This document shows, piece by piece, positions 28,340 to 39,234 of a DNA stretch of 64,000 nucleotides. A model generated the notes under the pieces. That model saw nothing but the letters and a program-made list of their open reading frames with translations, was not told the origin of the DNA and searched no databases. This DNA comes from Burkholderia sp. SRS-46. Lineage in GTDB: Bacteria > Pseudomonadota > Gammaproteobacteria > Burkholderiales > Burkholderiaceae. The DNA is taken from the NCBI RefSeq assembly GCF_004343775.1, contig NZ_PTXL01000007.1, positions 372,001 through 436,000 on the forward strand. Reading direction: 5' to 3'. The stretch's first letter is position 1. The number at the start of each line of letters is the position of its first letter. Position numbers and translations under genes: made by a program.

Positions 28340-29728
28340 CTACGCCTTGTCCGCTTTCCCCGCCGCGCTCGCGAGCTTCGACAGCCACGTATCGACGATC
28401 CACGGCTGCCGGTGCGCATCCTCGGCCCGCTCCTTGCGGCGGATCGCGTTGCGCACCACGTGCGAGCCGACATAGCGGAACGGCTCCGGCGGGAAGTGCC
28501 CGAGCGGGCCGCGCGTGAGCGGGCTGCGCGTCCACGCGTTGTCGAGGTCGAGCACCAGCGACGACAGGATCTGCCCGCCCATGTAGGTCGGCCCCACGCC
28601 GTTGCCCGAATAGCCGAAGCCGTAGAACACGTTCGGCGCGCCGTCGAGGCGGCCGAAGAACGGGAAGCCCGTGACCGAGCGGTCCGATGGGCCGTTCCAG
28701 CTCGTGGTGATTGGCACGCCGGCGAGCGACGGGAAGAACTCGTGCAGGCTGCGCGTGAGCTGCGCCTCGTACGGCGAGCGCTGGTCGAACACCGGCGCGA
28801 TGCGCCCGCGCCACGCGAAGGTGTTGCCGCCCTTGCCGAGCATCAGCCGCCCGTCGCGCGTGCTGCGGTAGTAGTACACGAAGATCCGCGAATCGAGCAC
28901 CGACACGCCGTCGACGAGCCCCGCCCGCGCGAGCAGCTCCGGACACGGCTCGGTGATGATCATGTCGCTCGACACGACCGCGATGGTGCGCGCGAACTGC
29001 GGGAAGCGGCTCGCCATCCACGCGTTGATCGCGAACACGAGCTTGCCGGCGCGCACGCTGCCGGCCGGCGTGCGCGCGACGACCTGCGGCCCCGGCGTGA
29101 AATCGAGCAGCGGCGTGCGCTCGTGGAGGCGGATGCCCATCGCGAGCGCGACGCGGCGCAGCCCGCGCACGAGCTTGCCCGGATGCACGGTCGCGGCGAT
29201 CGGCGAGTACACGCCGTCGAGATTGCGCGCGGAGCCCGAGCGGCGCGCGACCTCGGCCGGCGGCAGCGCTTCGTAGCTGTGGATGCCGCAGGCCGCGAGC
29301 GCGTCGAGCACCGGCGCGAGCGTGCCGACCTGCGCGGGCGACGTCGCGGTGTACAGCGTGCCGTCGCGCCGCAGTTCCGCGTCGATCCCGTGCGTGCGGC
29401 AAAAGTCGGCGATGTGCTGCACGGCCGCCTCGGATGCCTTCACGAGCCGGATCGCCTCGGCCTCGCCGAACAGGCGCCGCAGCGTCAGGAATTTTGCGGA
29501 CCACGTGAGCAGGCAGCCGCCGTTGCGGCCGCTCGCGCCGGCGCCGCACAGGTCGCCTTCGAGTATCACGACGTCGAGCGCGGGGTTCTGCTGCTTGGCC
29601 TGGATCGCGGTCCAGAGCCCGGTGAAGCCGCCGCCGACGACGCAGACGTCGGCCTGCGCCGCGCCTTGCAGGGCCGGCGCGAGTTCGCCGTCGTCGATGA
29701 GCGCTTGTTCGATCCAGAAGGGACGCAT
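28340..29728 (-). CDS. FAD-dependent aminophosphonate oxidoreductase (putative)
   Basis: This 462-residue DAO-family flavoprotein has the FAD-binding motif VCVVGGGFTGLWTAIQAKQQ near residue 30 and GRNGGCLLTW. The FAD-linked C-terminal tract is GFGYSGNGVGPTYMGGQILSSL. The family resembles sequences annotated as putative aminophosphonate oxidoreductases in AEP gene clusters. It is the last gene of the phnS-...-phnW operon, 113 bases past phnW. It may oxidise AEP or an N-substituted analogue to phosphonoacetaldehyde; the substrate is inferred from context. The start is MRPFWIEQ at 29728. Confidence 0.8.
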   Translation of the reverse strand: MRPFWIEQALIDDGELAPALQGAAQADVCVVGGGFTGLWTAIQAKQQNPALDVVILEGDLCGAGASGRNGGCLLTWSAKFLTLRRLFGEAEAIRLVKASEAAVQHIADFCRTHGIDAELRRDGTLYTATSPAQVGTLAPVLDALAACGIHSYEALPPAEVARRSGSARNLDGVYSPIAATVHPGKLVRGLRRVALAMGIRLHERTPLLDFTPGPQVVARTPAGSVRAGKLVFAINAWMASRFPQFARTIAVVSSDMIITEPCPELLARAGLVDGVSVLDSRIFVYYYRSTRDGRLMLGKGGNTFAWRGRIAPVFDQRSPYEAQLTRSLHEFFPSLAGVPITTSWNGPSDRSVTGFPFFGRLDGAPNVFYGFGYSGNGVGPTYMGGQILSSLVLDLDNAWTRSPLTRGPLGHFPPEPFRYVGSHVVRNAIRRKERAEDAHRQPWIVDTWLSKLASAAGKADKA

Positions 29729-29841
29729 TACGTATTTCGCCTGAATGCCTGAATGAAAGGGCGGCCGCGTCGCACACGGCAGGATCAACCCGGGGGCGGG
29801 CCGCGCCTCGGTCGCGCGGCACGGCCCGGCCGGTTACGCGG

Positions 29842-30972
29842 TCACGCCGCCGCTTCGGCCGACACCCGCCGCACGCCCATCGCGCGCAGCGTGTCGGCGA
29901 TCGCGGCGACGGCGCCCGGAATGCCCGCGTCGCCGAAGTGCCCGATGCAGCCGACGCGAAACGTCTCGACCTGCGTGAGCTTGCCCGGGTACAGAATGTA
30001 GCCGCGCTTTTTGACCTCCTGATAAAACGTCTTGAAGTCGTAGTTCGGATCGTCCGGCGCATGGAACGTGACGATGATCGGCGCCTGCACCGCCGCATCG
30101 AGGAACGGCCGGAAGCCGAGTGCCGCCATCCCGTCGAGCAGCGCGCGGCAGTTGCGCGCGTAGCGGCCGCCGCGCGCGGCGAGCCCGCCTTCGTCGAGGT
30201 ACTGCGTGAGCGCCGCGTCGAGCGCCGCGACCACGTGCGTCGGCGGCGTGAAGCGCCATTGCGTGGTGCGCTGCATGTAGGTCCACTGGTCGTACAGGTC
30301 CATGCTCAGCGAGTGGCTGTTGCCCTCGCAGCGTTCGAGCGTGCTGCGCTTCGCGATCACGAAGCCCATCCCCGGCACGCCTTCGAGGCACTTGCCGGAC
30401 GCCGCGATCACCGCGTCGAACGGCGTCGCGCGCGCGTCGATGTCGATCGCGCCGAACGAGCTCATCGCGTCGACGATCAGGCCGCGCCCGTGCTTCGCGA
30501 CGATCTGCGCGATCTCGTGCAGCGGATTCAGCACGCCGGTGCCGGTCTCGCAATGCACGAGCGCGACGTGCGTGATGCCGGGGTTCGCGGCCAGCGCACG
30601 GTCGACGTCGGCCGGATCGACGCGCTGCGCCTCGGTGTAGTCGATCGTCGTCAGCATGCGGCCGAGCACGCGGCAGATCTTCGCGATGCGCTGGCAGTAC
30701 GCGCCGTTGTTCGGCACCAGCACGTGGCCGTCGCGCGGCACGAGCGTGCCGATCGCCGCTTCGACCGAGAACGTGCCGCTGCCCTGCAGCGGCACGCATT
30801 CGTGCGTGCCTTCGCCGTGCACGATCCGCAGGATGCGTTCGCGCAGGCGGGCGGTGATCGCGTTGAAATCGCTGTCCCACGAGCCCCAGTCGCGCAGCAT
30901 CGCTTCGCGCGTGCGGTCGGACGTGGTCAGCGGGCCGGGGGTGAGCAGGATGGGCTGGGCGGCGAGCGTCAT
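29842..30972 (-). CDS. phnW: 2-aminoethylphosphonate-pyruvate transaminase
   Basis: This PLP enzyme transfers the amino group of AEP to pyruvate, giving phosphonoacetaldehyde and alanine. The product of 376 residues has the PLP lysine Lys194 ([12 protein letters not shown]) and Asp168 (VDAMSSFG), matching the known PhnW residue positions. ATG at 30972 follows GAGGAGA, and ten codons of upstream ORF are excluded. It lies 48 bases after the permease and before the FAD oxidoreductase, all in one leftward operon. Confidence 0.95.
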   Translation of the reverse strand: MTLAAQPILLTPGPLTTSDRTREAMLRDWGSWDSDFNAITARLRERILRIVHGEGTHECVPLQGSGTFSVEAAIGTLVPRDGHVLVPNNGAYCQRIAKICRVLGRMLTTIDYTEAQRVDPADVDRALAANPGITHVALVHCETGTGVLNPLHEIAQIVAKHGRGLIVDAMSSFGAIDIDARATPFDAVIAASGKCLEGVPGMGFVIAKRSTLERCEGNSHSLSMDLYDQWTYMQRTTQWRFTPPTHVVAALDAALTQYLDEGGLAARGGRYARNCRALLDGMAALGFRPFLDAAVQAPIIVTFHAPDDPNYDFKTFYQEVKKRGYILYPGKLTQVETFRVGCIGHFGDAGIPGAVAAIADTLRAMGVRRVSAEAAA

Positions 30973-31020
30973 GGTGTCTCCTCGATGAAGTCGGGACGTC
31001 ACGTGAATACGGCGAAAGGA

Positions 31021-32748
31021 TCAGCGGCGATGCGGGTTGCGCCACGCCTGCGTACGACGCAGCAGGCGGTGCGAGATGCACGCGAACAGCAGGCACGCGA
31101 GCGACGACGTCGCGAGCACGAGCGTCGCCATCGCGGCGGCCGGGCCCATCTGGCCCGCGTCGTCGAGGTTCAGGATCGCGACCGACGCGGGCTGCGTGTC
31201 CGGCGAATACAGGAACGCCACGGCCGACACCGTGGTCATCCCGTTCACGAACAGGTAGCGCGCGATCAGCAGGATCGCGGGCAGGCACACGGGCACGGTC
31301 ACGCGCAGGAAGGTCTTGTAGAACGGCACCTTCAGCGACGCCGACACCGCCTCGAACTCGCTGTCGATCTGGCGCAGCGCGGTGACCGCGGTCAGGTGGC
31401 TCGACGAGTAGTAGTGGACGACGGTGACGATCGCGAGCAGCGCGAGCGAGCCGTACAACCCGTTCAGCGGATTGCCGGGTGCGTTGAACAGGAAGATGTA
31501 GCTGATGCCGAGCACGAGGCCCGGCACGCCCATCGGCAGGATCGCGCACAGGCTGATGAAGCCGCGCAGCCAGCGTGCGCCGCGGGTCTTCTCGATCAGG
31601 TAGGCGCCGCCGAACACCACGATCGTGCCGCCGATCGCGACGGTGGCGGCCATCTTCAGGCTGTTCTTGTACGCGTCGAAGATGCCGGCCCCGATCAGCC
31701 CCATCTCGTAGTGCTGCAGCCCGAGCCGCATCTGGTACGGCCAGAACTTCACGAACGACGCGAACACCGAGATGCCGACCACCGCGACGAAGAACGCGCA
31801 CACCACGCCGCAGTACGCGAGCATCGCGAGATCGAAGCCGCGCGACGGCTTCGGCTGGTACGGCGTCGAGCGCGCGCCGAGCTGCGACTGCTGGCGGCGG
31901 CGGATGAAGAAGTCGATGCCGAACGCGATCAGCGCGGGGAACAGCAGCATCAGGCTCACCACCGCGCTGCGGTTGAAATCCTGCAGGCCGATGATCAGCT
32001 TGTAGATGTCGGTCGACAGCACGTTGTACGAGCCGCCGATCACCACCGGCACGCCGAAGTCGTTGATGCACATCGTGAACGCCACCATCGTCGCGCTGAT
32101 CAGCCCGTACTTCGTGCCGGGCAGCGTGATCGTGAAGAACTTGCGCACGCGGCCGGTGCCCATCGCGTCGGCGGCCTCGTAGAGCCGGCCGTCGGCGAGC
32201 GACAGCGCGGTCACGAGGATCATCAGCACGTGCGGGAACGACGCGTACACCATGCTCGCGACGATGCCCGGCAGCCCGTAGATCGAATGGCCGTGCAGCA
32301 GCGGCTTCAGCAGCCCCGAGTTGCCGAACCAGTAGATGAACGACACCGCGGACAGCAGCGTCGGCGCGAGCAGCGGCAGCAGCGCGATCGTGCGCGCGGC
32401 GTTCTTCAGGGGCATGCACGAGCGCGTCAGCGCATACGCGAACGTGAACGCCATCGGCACCACGATCGACGTGACGAGCGCGCCGACCGTCAGCGAATGC
32501 AGCATCGAGCGCAGCACGCCGGCGTCCGCGAGGTATTGCACGAAGTTGTGCAGGCCGACGAAGCGCCCGTCCGCATCGACGAAGCATTTCTGCACGACGA
32601 GCGCGAGCGGCAGCAGCAGGAACAGCGACAGCAGCGCGGCCATCGCCAGCAGCGCGAGCTGCGCGACGCGGTCGTGCCAGTGGGTCAGCTGGCGCACGTC
32701 GGCGGGGGCGGGGGCGCCGCGGCGGCGCTCGGAAAGCACGGCGCTCAT
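31021..32748 (-). CDS. AEP ABC transporter, fused double permease
   Basis: This 575-residue inner-membrane protein holds two ABC permease units in tandem. Each has about six helices and an EAA-like loop ([19 protein letters not shown] in the first half; [21 protein letters not shown] in the second). This is the fused layout used in many AEP transporters, as opposed to separate phnU and phnV. The ATG overlaps the stop of the ATPase gene by four bases (ATGA), so the two are translationally coupled. The start at 32748 fits the coupling. Confidence 0.92.
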   Translation of the reverse strand: MSAVLSERRRGAPAPADVRQLTHWHDRVAQLALLAMAALLSLFLLLPLALVVQKCFVDADGRFVGLHNFVQYLADAGVLRSMLHSLTVGALVTSIVVPMAFTFAYALTRSCMPLKNAARTIALLPLLAPTLLSAVSFIYWFGNSGLLKPLLHGHSIYGLPGIVASMVYASFPHVLMILVTALSLADGRLYEAADAMGTGRVRKFFTITLPGTKYGLISATMVAFTMCINDFGVPVVIGGSYNVLSTDIYKLIIGLQDFNRSAVVSLMLLFPALIAFGIDFFIRRRQQSQLGARSTPYQPKPSRGFDLAMLAYCGVVCAFFVAVVGISVFASFVKFWPYQMRLGLQHYEMGLIGAGIFDAYKNSLKMAATVAIGGTIVVFGGAYLIEKTRGARWLRGFISLCAILPMGVPGLVLGISYIFLFNAPGNPLNGLYGSLALLAIVTVVHYYSSSHLTAVTALRQIDSEFEAVSASLKVPFYKTFLRVTVPVCLPAILLIARYLFVNGMTTVSAVAFLYSPDTQPASVAILNLDDAGQMGPAAAMATLVLATSSLACLLFACISHRLLRRTQAWRNPHRR

Positions 32749-33836
32749 TGCAGTCGCTCCTTCGCGGACGAGAACACGCACACATGCTCGCGATCGAGCG
32801 CGAGCTCGAAGCGCGCGCCTTCGCACAGGCCGGTGCGGTCGACTTCATGGAACGACAGGTCGGCGACCACTTCCTGGCCGTCGAGCCCGTCGATGCGGAA
32901 GCTGACGCGGCAGAACGCGCCGAGGAATTCGAGCTTCTCGACGCGGCCGCTCAACAGGTTGTCCGGCGTGTCGCCCGGCACGTGAATGCGCAGGTCTTCC
33001 GGGCGCACGTACACCGACACCGCCGAACCCTGCGCGGGCCGCGCGTTGCCGCGCCGGTAGTCGAGCCCGAGCCCGCCCGCGCGCAGCGTGCCGTCCTGCG
33101 CCACCTCGGCCGGAATCGTGTTGACCTTGCCGATGAAGTCGGCGACGAACGGCGACGCCGGCTGCCGGTAGATTTCGAGCGGCGTGCCGATCTGCTCGAT
33201 CACGCCGTGGTTCATCACGACGATCCGGTCGGCCATCGACAGCGCTTCTTCCTGGTCGTGCGTGACCATGATCGTCGTCACGCCGAGCCGCTGCTGCAGC
33301 GCGCGGATCTCCTGGCGCAGCCGCACGCGCACGCGCGCGTCGAGCGCCGACAGCGGCTCGTCGAGCAGCAGCAGGCCCGGCGACGTCGCGAGCGCGCGGG
33401 CGAGCGCGATGCGCTGCTGCTGGCCGCCGGACAGCTGGTTCGGGTGCTTGCGGTGGCTGTCCGGCAGGCCGACGAGCGCGAGCAGCGTATGCACGCGCTC
33501 GTGGATCGCGTCGCGCTTCATCTTGCGGTTGACGAGCCCGTACGCGACGTTGTCGTAGACGGTGAGGTTCGGGAACAGCGCGTACGACTGGAACACGATT
33601 CCGTAGTCGCGCAGTTGCGGCGGCAGCCGCGAGATGTCGCGGCCGTCCTGCATGATGTGGCCGGCGCTCTGCGATTCGAGCCCGGCGATGATGCGCAGCA
33701 GCGTGGTTTTCCCGCAGCCGGACGGCCCCAGGAAGCAGATCATTTCGCCCTTCGTCACGCTCAGGTCGATGTCCCTGAGCACCTGCGTGTCGTTGTACCG
33801 CTTCTCGATGCGTTCTACGCTCAGATAAGGTGCCAT
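32745..33836 (-). CDS. phnT: AEP ABC transporter ATP-binding protein
   Basis: This 363-residue ATPase energises uptake of AEP. It has Walker [10 protein letters not shown] (37-45), the signature LSGGQQQR at 135-142, Walker B LLLLDEP, H-loop THDQEE, and a C-terminal TOBE-type regulatory domain (about 240-363). GGAGG lies just before the ATG at 33836. It ends four bases inside the permease start. The long upstream ORF in this frame is a run-on over phnS. Confidence 0.93.
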   Translation of the reverse strand: MAPYLSVERIEKRYNDTQVLRDIDLSVTKGEMICFLGPSGCGKTTLLRIIAGLESQSAGHIMQDGRDISRLPPQLRDYGIVFQSYALFPNLTVYDNVAYGLVNRKMKRDAIHERVHTLLALVGLPDSHRKHPNQLSGGQQQRIALARALATSPGLLLLDEPLSALDARVRVRLRQEIRALQQRLGVTTIMVTHDQEEALSMADRIVVMNHGVIEQIGTPLEIYRQPASPFVADFIGKVNTIPAEVAQDGTLRAGGLGLDYRRGNARPAQGSAVSVYVRPEDLRIHVPGDTPDNLLSGRVEKLEFLGAFCRVSFRIDGLDGQEVVADLSFHEVDRTGLCEGARFELALDREHVCVFSSAKERLQ

Positions 33837-33896
33837 GCGCGCCTCCACGCTGCGGGGTGGCCCCGGAAGGAGCCGGGTTCGACGGTTGCGGGGTGG

Positions 33897-33925
33897 GGCG
33901 AGGCGGCGCGTCCGGCCGCCTCGCC
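33897..33925 (-). other. Intercistronic hairpin after phnS
   Basis: An 11-bp perfect stem (33897-33907 GGCGAGGCGGC with 33915-33925 GCCGCCTCGCC, 7-base loop) lies 12 bases past the phnS stop on the leftward message. No T-run follows. Hairpins of this kind after binding-protein genes commonly protect the first cistron and lower expression of the downstream transport genes. Confidence 0.6.
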
Positions 33926-33937
33926 GCGGTCGCGGCC

Positions 33938-34993
33938 TTACTGCTGCGCTTTCGAGCCGTAGCGCTTCTGCCAGGTGTCGAGGATCGTCTGGCGGTTCTT
34001 CGCGGCCCACGTGAAGTCGTTCTTCACGAGCAGGTCCGCGTAGTTGTCCGGAATGCCGGACAGCTTTCGCGCGACGCCCGGATACGCGACGATCGCCCAC
34101 CAGCGCGCGGTGATCTGGTTCGCTTCCTTGCTCGCCATGAAGTCCGCGAGCTTCTTCGCGGCGTCGGGCTGCTTCGTCGTCTTCATGATCGCGGTGCCTT
34201 CCATGTCCCAGCCGAGCCCTTCCTTCGGGAACACGAGATCGATCGGCGCGCCCTGCGCCTGCAGTTCGTGGCCGCGGAACTCGAACGAGATGCCGATCGG
34301 GAATTCGCCGGTGCCGGCGAGCGTGCACGGCTTCGAGCCCGAGTGCACGTATTGCGCGACGTTCTTGTCGAGCGCGTCCATGAATTTCCAGCCCTTGTCG
34401 TCGCCGAAGGTCTGCAGCCACGCGGTCACGTCGAGGTAGCCGGTGCCGGACGAGACGGGGCTCGGCATCACGATCGCGCCTTTGTAGACCGGCTTCGTCA
34501 GGTCCTCCCACGACGTCGGCTTCGGGATGTTCTTCGCCTGCGCGACGACGCGGTTGTAGCAGATCGTCGCGCCCCACACGTCCATGCCGACCCAGCGCGG
34601 CGGGGTGTTCGCGTCGCTGTACTTGCGGGTGAGCTGGTCGAAGCCCTTCGGCGCGTACGGCATCAGCATCCCCTGCAGGTCGAGCAGCGTGAGGCTCGAC
34701 GCGGCGAGGCCGAGCACGACGTCCGCGCGCGGGTTGTTCTTCTCCGCGAGCAGCTTCGCGGTGACCGAGCCGGTCGAGTCGCGTACCCAGCGGATCTCGA
34801 GGTCCGGGTTCGCCTTCTCGAACGCGTCCTTGTACGGCTTCATCGCCTCGTCTTCCAGCGCGGTGTAGACGAGCAGCGACGTCTTCGCGTGCGCGGCGTG
34901 CGCGGCGCCGAGCGCGACCGAGGCGGCGAGCGCGCAGCGGGCCACGCCCGCCGCCAGCGCGTTGAAACGCTTGAATACCGGCACTTCGTTCAT
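33938..34993 (-). CDS. phnS: AEP ABC transporter substrate-binding protein
   Basis: This 351-residue periplasmic protein has a signal peptide (to about residue 36, AAHAAHA) and a type 2 binding fold ([28 protein letters not shown]). The sequence fits the AEP-binding branch of the iron/spermidine-type family. It is the first gene of the leftward operon, transcribed from the promoter near 35126. An AAGGGG precedes its ATG. The hairpin after the gene likely allows more binding protein than permease to be made. Confidence 0.9.
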   Translation of the reverse strand: MNEVPVFKRFNALAAGVARCALAASVALGAAHAAHAKTSLLVYTALEDEAMKPYKDAFEKANPDLEIRWVRDSTGSVTAKLLAEKNNPRADVVLGLAASSLTLLDLQGMLMPYAPKGFDQLTRKYSDANTPPRWVGMDVWGATICYNRVVAQAKNIPKPTSWEDLTKPVYKGAIVMPSPVSSGTGYLDVTAWLQTFGDDKGWKFMDALDKNVAQYVHSGSKPCTLAGTGEFPIGISFEFRGHELQAQGAPIDLVFPKEGLGWDMEGTAIMKTTKQPDAAKKLADFMASKEANQITARWWAIVAYPGVARKLSGIPDNYADLLVKNDFTWAAKNRQTILDTWQKRYGSKAQQ

Positions 34994-35008
34994 CTTCAGA
35001 CCCCTTGA

Positions 35009-36442
<1,434 letters not shown>

Positions 36443-36471
36443 CGCAACCGAAACCGGAAGGGGACTCAGTC

Positions 36472-37926
36472 ATGAACGCCATTGCAGCATCGACGGCCGT
36501 CCGCGAGATCCGCCACGAGGCGTTGCGGATCGACGGCGGGCAGATCCGTCGCGATGAAGTGATCGACGTGCGCAATCCGTACGACGGCGCGCTCGTCGGC
36601 ACCGTGCCGAAGGCGACCCTCGACGACGTGCGGCGCGCGTTCGCGGTCGCGCGCGCGTACCGCCCGTCGCTGACGCGCCACGACCGCGCGGCGATCCTGC
36701 GGCGCGCGGCCGACCTCGTGCGTGCGCGCACGGCGCAGATCGCGGCGCTGATCACGGCCGAAGCCGGCCTCTGCATCAAGGATTCGACGTACGAAGCGGG
36801 CCGCGTCGCCGACGTGCTGACGTTCGGCGCGGGCGAGGTGCTGAAGGACGACGGGCAAATCTTCTCGTGCGATCTGACGCCGCACGGCAAGAAGCGCCGT
36901 GTGTACACGCAGCGCGAGCCGCTGCTCGGCGTGATCTCGGCGATCACGCCGTTCAACCATCCGATGAACCAGGTCGCGCACAAGGTCGTGCCATCGGTGG
37001 CGACCAACAACCGGATCGTCGTGAAGCCGTCGGAGAAGGTGCCGCTGTCGTGCTACCTGTTCGCGGACATTCTCTACGAGGCGGGCCTGCCGCCGCAGAT
37101 GCTGCAGGTGATCACCGGCGACCCGAAGGACATCGCCGACGAGCTGATCACGAACCCCGCGATCGACCTGATCACGTTCACGGGCGGCGTGTCGATCGGG
37201 AAGTCGATCGCCACGCGGATGGGCTACCGGCGCGCGGTGCTCGAACTCGGCGGCAACGATCCGATCATCGTGATGGAAGACGCGGACCTCGACGAGGCGA
37301 GCACGCTCGCGGTGTCGGGCTCGTACAAGAATTCGGGGCAGCGCTGCACCGCGATCAAGCGGATGCTGGTGCACGAGGCGGTGGCCGATCGCTTCACCGA
37401 ACTCGTGGTGGAGAAAACGCGCGCGTGGTCGTACGGCAACCCGGCCGATCCGTCGGTCGACATGGGCACGGTGATCGACGAGGCGGCCGCGGCGTTCTGC
37501 GAGCGGCAGGTGAACGACGCGCTCGCGCGCGGCGCGCGCCTGCTGGCCGGCAACGTGCGCGACGGCGCGCTGTATGCGCCGACGGTCGTCGATCGGGTGA
37601 CGCCCGACATGCCGCTCGTGAAGCACGAGACGTTCGGGCCCGTGTCGCCGATCATGCGCTTTCGCGACATCGACGAAGCGATCCGCATGTCGAACAGCAC
37701 TGACTATGCGCTGTCGTCGTCGATCTGCACGAACCGCTTCGACTACATCACGCGCTTCATCACCGAACTGGAAGTGGGCAGCGTGAACGTGCGCGAGGTG
37801 CCGGGCTACCGGCTCGAGCTGACGCCGTTCGGCGGCGTGAAGGATTCGGGGCTCGGCTACAAGGAGGGCGTGCAGGAGGCGATGAAGAGCTTCACGAACA
37901 CGAAGACGTATTCGTTGCCGTGGTGA
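36472..37926 (+). CDS. phnY: Phosphonoacetaldehyde dehydrogenase
   Basis: This NAD(P)-dependent aldehyde dehydrogenase oxidises phosphonoacetaldehyde to phosphonoacetate. The product of 484 residues has the ALDH catalytic pair Cys292 (SGQRCTAIKR) and Glu258 (LELGGNDP), and FTGGVSIGKSIA for the cofactor. GGAAGGGG precedes the ATG at 36472. Together with PhnW and PhnA it closes the AEP to acetate route. No phosphonoacetaldehyde hydrolase gene is in the window, so this oxidative branch is the one encoded here. Confidence 0.94.
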   Translation: MNAIAASTAVREIRHEALRIDGGQIRRDEVIDVRNPYDGALVGTVPKATLDDVRRAFAVARAYRPSLTRHDRAAILRRAADLVRARTAQIAALITAEAGLCIKDSTYEAGRVADVLTFGAGEVLKDDGQIFSCDLTPHGKKRRVYTQREPLLGVISAITPFNHPMNQVAHKVVPSVATNNRIVVKPSEKVPLSCYLFADILYEAGLPPQMLQVITGDPKDIADELITNPAIDLITFTGGVSIGKSIATRMGYRRAVLELGGNDPIIVMEDADLDEASTLAVSGSYKNSGQRCTAIKRMLVHEAVADRFTELVVEKTRAWSYGNPADPSVDMGTVIDEAAAAFCERQVNDALARGARLLAGNVRDGALYAPTVVDRVTPDMPLVKHETFGPVSPIMRFRDIDEAIRMSNSTDYALSSSICTNRFDYITRFITELEVGSVNVREVPGYRLELTPFGGVKDSGLGYKEGVQEAMKSFTNTKTYSLPW

Positions 37927-37937
37927 GCGAGGAGTGA

Positions 37938-37972
37938 CGCAAGCGCGCCGGCCGTTTGGCCGGCGAGTTGCG
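37938..37972 (+). other. Hairpin after phnY
   Basis: A GCCGGCC/GGCCGGC stem with a GTTT loop and outer CGCAA/TTGCG pairing lies 12 bases past phnY. There is no T-run, so it is a hairpin of uncertain terminator strength. Confidence 0.45.
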
Positions 37973-38061
37973 TTGAAAGGAGGGGGAACGTGCCGCGCCG
38001 CGGTCGGGCGCGGGCCTATGTCCCCCGGCGGGGCGCGGCCGCAAGGGCCGCGCGTGATGCG

Positions 38062-38340
38062 TCAATCGTCGTCGTCGCCGTGATGATGGCGCCAGCCGCG
38101 ATGCCGGCCGTTGTCGTGCCAGTGGCGGCGGTAGCGGTAGTCGTCATAGTACGGCCCGTAGTAGTACGCCGGTGCCGGTTCGTACACGACCGGCGGCGGC
38201 GTATAGATCACCGGCGGCGGGGGGGCATACACCGGCCCCGGCACGCCGAAGTACACGCCGATGTCGGCTCGCGCGAATGCACTGGCCGACAGGCAGGCAG
38301 TCACGACGCCGAGGGCGCCGAACAACAGGACTCGTTTCAT
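38062..38340 (-). CDS. Exported Tyr/Pro/His-rich protein
   Basis: This 92-residue protein has a signal peptide (MKRVLLFGALGVVTACLSASAFA; cleavage near AFA). The mature part is rich in Pro and Tyr (APPPPVIYTPPPVVYEPAPAYYYG) and ends in an Arg/His segment and HHHGDDDD, a likely metal-binding tail. AAGGAAG precedes the ATG at 38340. The gene resembles many small YXY/PXXP-type Burkholderia proteins; I know no function. It stands alone between phnY and the tRNA. Confidence 0.82.
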   Translation of the reverse strand: MKRVLLFGALGVVTACLSASAFARADIGVYFGVPGPVYAPPPPVIYTPPPVVYEPAPAYYYGPYYDDYRYRRHWHDNGRHRGWRHHHGDDDD

Positions 38341-38507
38341 CTTCCTTCGCCCCGCTCGCGGCCGTGGCGGCGCGCGAGCCATCAGTTCACCGTGTCTTCA
38401 TGGTACGTAGCGCATGCGGTACGGGTGATACCGTGGTGTGGCTTGTGTAACAGCGGGTAACGGGGGAGGGGCGGGATTGCGACTGACGAATGCGCGCGGC
38501 CCGAAAA

Positions 38508-38542
38508 GGAAAAAGGCCGGTCAGCTTGCGCTGACCGGCCTT
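38508..38542 (-). terminator. Terminator of tRNA-Lys
   Basis: A long perfect hairpin (about 13 bp, AAGGCCGGTCAGC with its complement, loop TTGC) lies just downstream of the tRNA. On the minus strand it is followed by TTTTTCC. Confidence 0.75.
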
Positions 38543-38551
38543 TGGAATTCC

Positions 38552-38627
38552 TGGTGGGGCGTGAGTGACTCGAACACTCGACCTACGGATTAAGAGTCCG
38601 CTGCTCTACCAACTGAGCTAACGCCCC
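38552..38627 (-). tRNA. tRNA-Lys (anticodon CTT)
   Basis: The 76-base cloverleaf is complete with an encoded CCA end. The acceptor stem is GGGGCGT/ACGCCCC, the D arm GCTC/GAGC, and the anticodon loop CTCTTAA has anticodon CTT. The T arm is GAGTG-TTCGAGT-CACTC. Its promoter lies at 38669-38641 on the same strand, and a strong hairpin with a short T-rich tail on the minus strand (38537-38508) follows it. Confidence 0.98.
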
Positions 38628-38640
38628 CAACAGAAGAGAA

Positions 38641-38669
38641 ATTATGCACGGGTTTTTTGAGGCTTGCAA
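38641..38669 (-). promoter_or_regulatory. tRNA-Lys promoter
   Basis: On the minus strand TTGCAA (38669-38664), a 17-base spacer and CATAAT (38646-38641) make a good sigma-70 promoter. It ends 13 bases before the mature tRNA 5' end. Confidence 0.7.
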
Positions 38670-38819
38670 GCCCTTTCTGCGAATTTCTTCAAAATATTTC
38701 GTCACGGACCGCCGGGCGGGTTCGGGTATCAACGAGCGATCGCAGTTGGCGCGCTCCCGGTATGATGACGCCCACACCTGTTGCGCGGTGGGCGCGCAAC
38801 ATTTCCTGGACATTCGAAG

Positions 38820-39224
38820 ATGGACGAAAACGCAGTCCGCGAATTGCTCGACCGGTTGCTGGCCCCGTGGGTCCGCTCGCTCGGTCTGGTCCCCGTATCG
38901 ATCACCGACGACAGCGTCACGCTGCGCCTGCCGTTTTCCGGCGAATTCCGCCATTCCGGCGGCATGATCTGCGGCCAGGTGTTCACGGCCGCGGCGGATA
39001 CCGCGATGGTGGTGGCGATCTCGTCCGCGCTCGGCGAATTCCGCCCGATGACCACCGTGTCGCTGAATACGAACTTCATGCGCCCGGTCCGCAAGGGCGA
39101 CGTGCTCGTCACCGCGCGCGTGCTGCGGATGGGCCGCAACCTGGTGTTCGGCGAGGTCGAGCTGTTCGACGACGACGGCAAGATGGCGGTGCACGCGACG
39201 TCGACCTACGCGCTCGTCGGCTGA
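38820..39224 (+). CDS. Hotdog-fold thioesterase (PaaI-like)
   Basis: This 134-residue protein has the hotdog helix and strand order: SGGMICGQVFTAAADTAMVVAI, then SLNTNFMRPVRKGDVLVTARV. The PaaI subgroup hydrolyses acyl-CoA thioesters, and Asp in AAADTAM is a probable active-site residue. The ATG at 38820 is chosen because it matches the family start (MDENAVRELLDRLLAPW); the ORF extends 13 codons upstream. It is followed after 10 bases by a patatin gene, so the two are probably co-transcribed. The substrate is unknown. Confidence 0.88.
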   Translation: MDENAVRELLDRLLAPWVRSLGLVPVSITDDSVTLRLPFSGEFRHSGGMICGQVFTAAADTAMVVAISSALGEFRPMTTVSLNTNFMRPVRKGDVLVTARVLRMGRNLVFGEVELFDDDGKMAVHATSTYALVG

Positions 39225-39234
39225 GCGCCGCGCG

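Noticed and set aside
27210-30098. 962-codon minus-strand ORF across gntR and the FAD oxidoreductase
   Set aside because: It spans several real genes in other frames and strands. The high-G+C sequence just lacks stops there.
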